Source of the DNA: Ascidiaceihabitans sp047624005
GTDB taxonomy: Bacteria > Pseudomonadota > Alphaproteobacteria > Rhodobacterales > Rhodobacteraceae
Assembly: GCA_047624005.1 (NCBI GenBank)
Contig: JBLHPE010000009.1
Span: forward strand, 3,888 to 67,887
Direction of reading: 5' to 3'
DNA length: 64,000 bases
This document shows, piece after piece, positions 63,268-64,000 of this stretch. Each line of letters begins with the position of its first letter. Position 1 is the stretch's first letter. The notes beneath the pieces were generated by a model. The model searched no databases. It had not been told where the DNA came from and was given only the letters and a program-made list of their open reading frames with translations. The translations under genes and the position numbers were made by a program.

Positions 63268-64000
63268 TTACGCTTGTGAAAACGTCGCACCATTGTGATC
63301 CAAATGAACGTGTTGGCCTGCCATAATCTCGGCCTCGAACGCTTCGGCCAACAAATAGGGCACTTCAATCTCGCTCCATTGTGGTGTCCAGATCGCCGGC
63401 GTAACCGTTCCCATACCACTGCGAATGAATTTCTTCAAAATAGCTTTCAACGCCTTCTTGCGGGCGATGATCTCTTTCTCCTCACCCTTACCAGTTACGG
63501 AATAACTTGTTGTGCAGATGCCCGACAGATGCGCGCACACAGCGTTTAGTGCTGCCGACGGATTTTTGGCCCGCGTTGTCATATCCAAAAGGCCGTCTTG
63601 AAGCTGCAAGGGGTTCAATCTAATCATCGCGATCTGGTCCATACCAATCGCACCCAGATAGGTGGCCGCATAACTTGCCAAACCAGTGTCCGCATGATGC
63701 GCGGCATAAGCGGATTGGGCCGCATCTGCCAAGGCATCGTATGATCCATACCAACGGGGCAATAAGAACATTCCGTGCAAAGAAAACGCACCCATATCGG
63801 TGGGGTCAAGTGCAATCCATTTCGCATGTGCGGTTTTGAGGTCGGCCAACTCCGTACCCCCGCCAGCAGCTATGCAACGGTAATAGATTTCTGCAACAAG
63901 AGGGGAATCTACGCCCGTCGCATCAATATCTTTGATCAGTGCGTGGGCGGCTTTGGTGTGATGTTCGAAACCTTGAAAGGCGGCGTCGCTCGTAAAATTA
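63268..64000 (-). CDS. Partial gene, unknown helical protein, 5' end beyond the window
   Basis: The minus-strand frame is open without a stop from 63268 to the right edge, with coding character throughout. A TTG at 63849 is internal and not the true start. The visible 240 or so residues are alanine-rich and helical, with paired aromatic positions (FLLPRWYGSYDAL, YAATYLGAIGMDQ) reminiscent of TPR-like solenoids. I do not recognise the family. It is convergent with the beta-oxidation operon. Confidence 0.7.
   Translation of the reverse strand, partial: NFTSDAAFQGFEHHTKAAHALIKDIDATGVDSPLVAEIYYRCIAAGGGTELADLKTAHAKWIALDPTDMGAFSLHGMFLLPRWYGSYDALADAAQSAYAAHHADTGLASYAATYLGAIGMDQIAMIRLNPLQLQDGLLDMTTRAKNPSAALNAVCAHLSGICTTSYSVTGKGEEKEIIARKKALKAILKKFIRSGMGTVTPAIWTPQWSEIEVPYLLAEAFEAEIMAGQHVHLDHNGATFSQA

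Noticed and set aside
63268..63849. Treating the last minus-strand frame as a complete 193-codon gene starting at TTG 63849
   Set aside because: The frame continues open with coding character to the window edge at 64000, so the gene is partial.

Overview
The window reads as chromosomal DNA of a marine alphaproteobacterium of the Rhodobacterales (roseobacter group). This is an inference from gene content and style: a short PutA with a divergent Lrp-type PutR, a MetR/metF pair, glutaryl-CoA dehydrogenase with a divergent LysR gene, MerR-controlled beta-oxidation genes, a TRAP transporter next to a DUF1445 hydro-lyase, a perfect CtrA-type TTAA-N7-TTAA site, and a dispersed palindrome (CTCCGGGGG...GGGGGCAGCGCCCC) of a type I associate with this order. 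No prophage, CRISPR array, rRNA operon or intact insertion sequence is visible. Many genes are joined by ATGA-type 4-bp overlaps.

Layout. 1-3.2 kb: small membrane and small unknown proteins, then an unusual alpha/beta-hydrolase plus glycosyltransferase fusion. 3.2-8.2 kb: a Sel1 protein divergent from a di-haem cytochrome peroxidase, then a LacI regulator facing a GH1 beta-glucosidase with a clear operator, and an M50 membrane protease. 8.3-15.1 kb: S9 peptidase, LysR regulator, and an operon of a DUF1445 enzyme with a complete TRAP transporter. 15.6-27.7 kb: a small secreted protein, an adenylate cyclase gene broken by one in-frame TGA, a MATE exporter coupled to a CPA2 antiporter, a Crp-like regulator and an RND efflux pair. 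27.9-33.8 kb: tRNA-Leu(UAA), a TPR protein, putR/putA, rhomboid protease and a GFA-family protein lacking one zinc cysteine. 33.9-38.5 kb: inositol-phosphatase family enzyme, NADP oxidoreductase, LysE exporter, metR/metF. 38.5-45.9 kb: thioesterase, DUF2235 hydrolase coupled to a lone CoxL-type molybdenum subunit, a frameshifted HD-domain gene, gcdH with its LysR regulator, and a cupredoxin-like protein. 45.9-53.9 kb: SRAP protein, lipid A-type acyltransferase, 5'-nucleotidase, DUF952/DUF1330/pyrD operon, and two thioesterases coupled to a second MATE exporter. 54-63.2 kb: a fatty-acid (beta-oxidation) block with two MerR regulators, two acyl-CoA dehydrogenases, GST, thiolase, a small coupled orphan and the FadB/FadJ multifunctional protein. 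The last gene runs off the right edge.

The main theme is heterotrophic catabolism: beta-glucosides, proline, lysine/tryptophan-derived glutaryl-CoA, fatty acids and a TRAP-imported acid, each next to its own regulator. The most unexpected signal is not a gene. It is a composite cis-element (TGTACA-N16-TGTACA with a C5 run in the spacer, then N30 and GTTAAC) that recurs with identical spacing about 44 kb apart, each time upstream of a minus-strand gene: the hydrolase/glycosyltransferase fusion and the SRAP gene. Three genes appear broken or altered by small lesions: the cyclase (stop codon), the HD protein (25-bp tandem duplication) and perhaps the acyltransferase N-terminus (frame change). 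These could be real decay or assembly errors.
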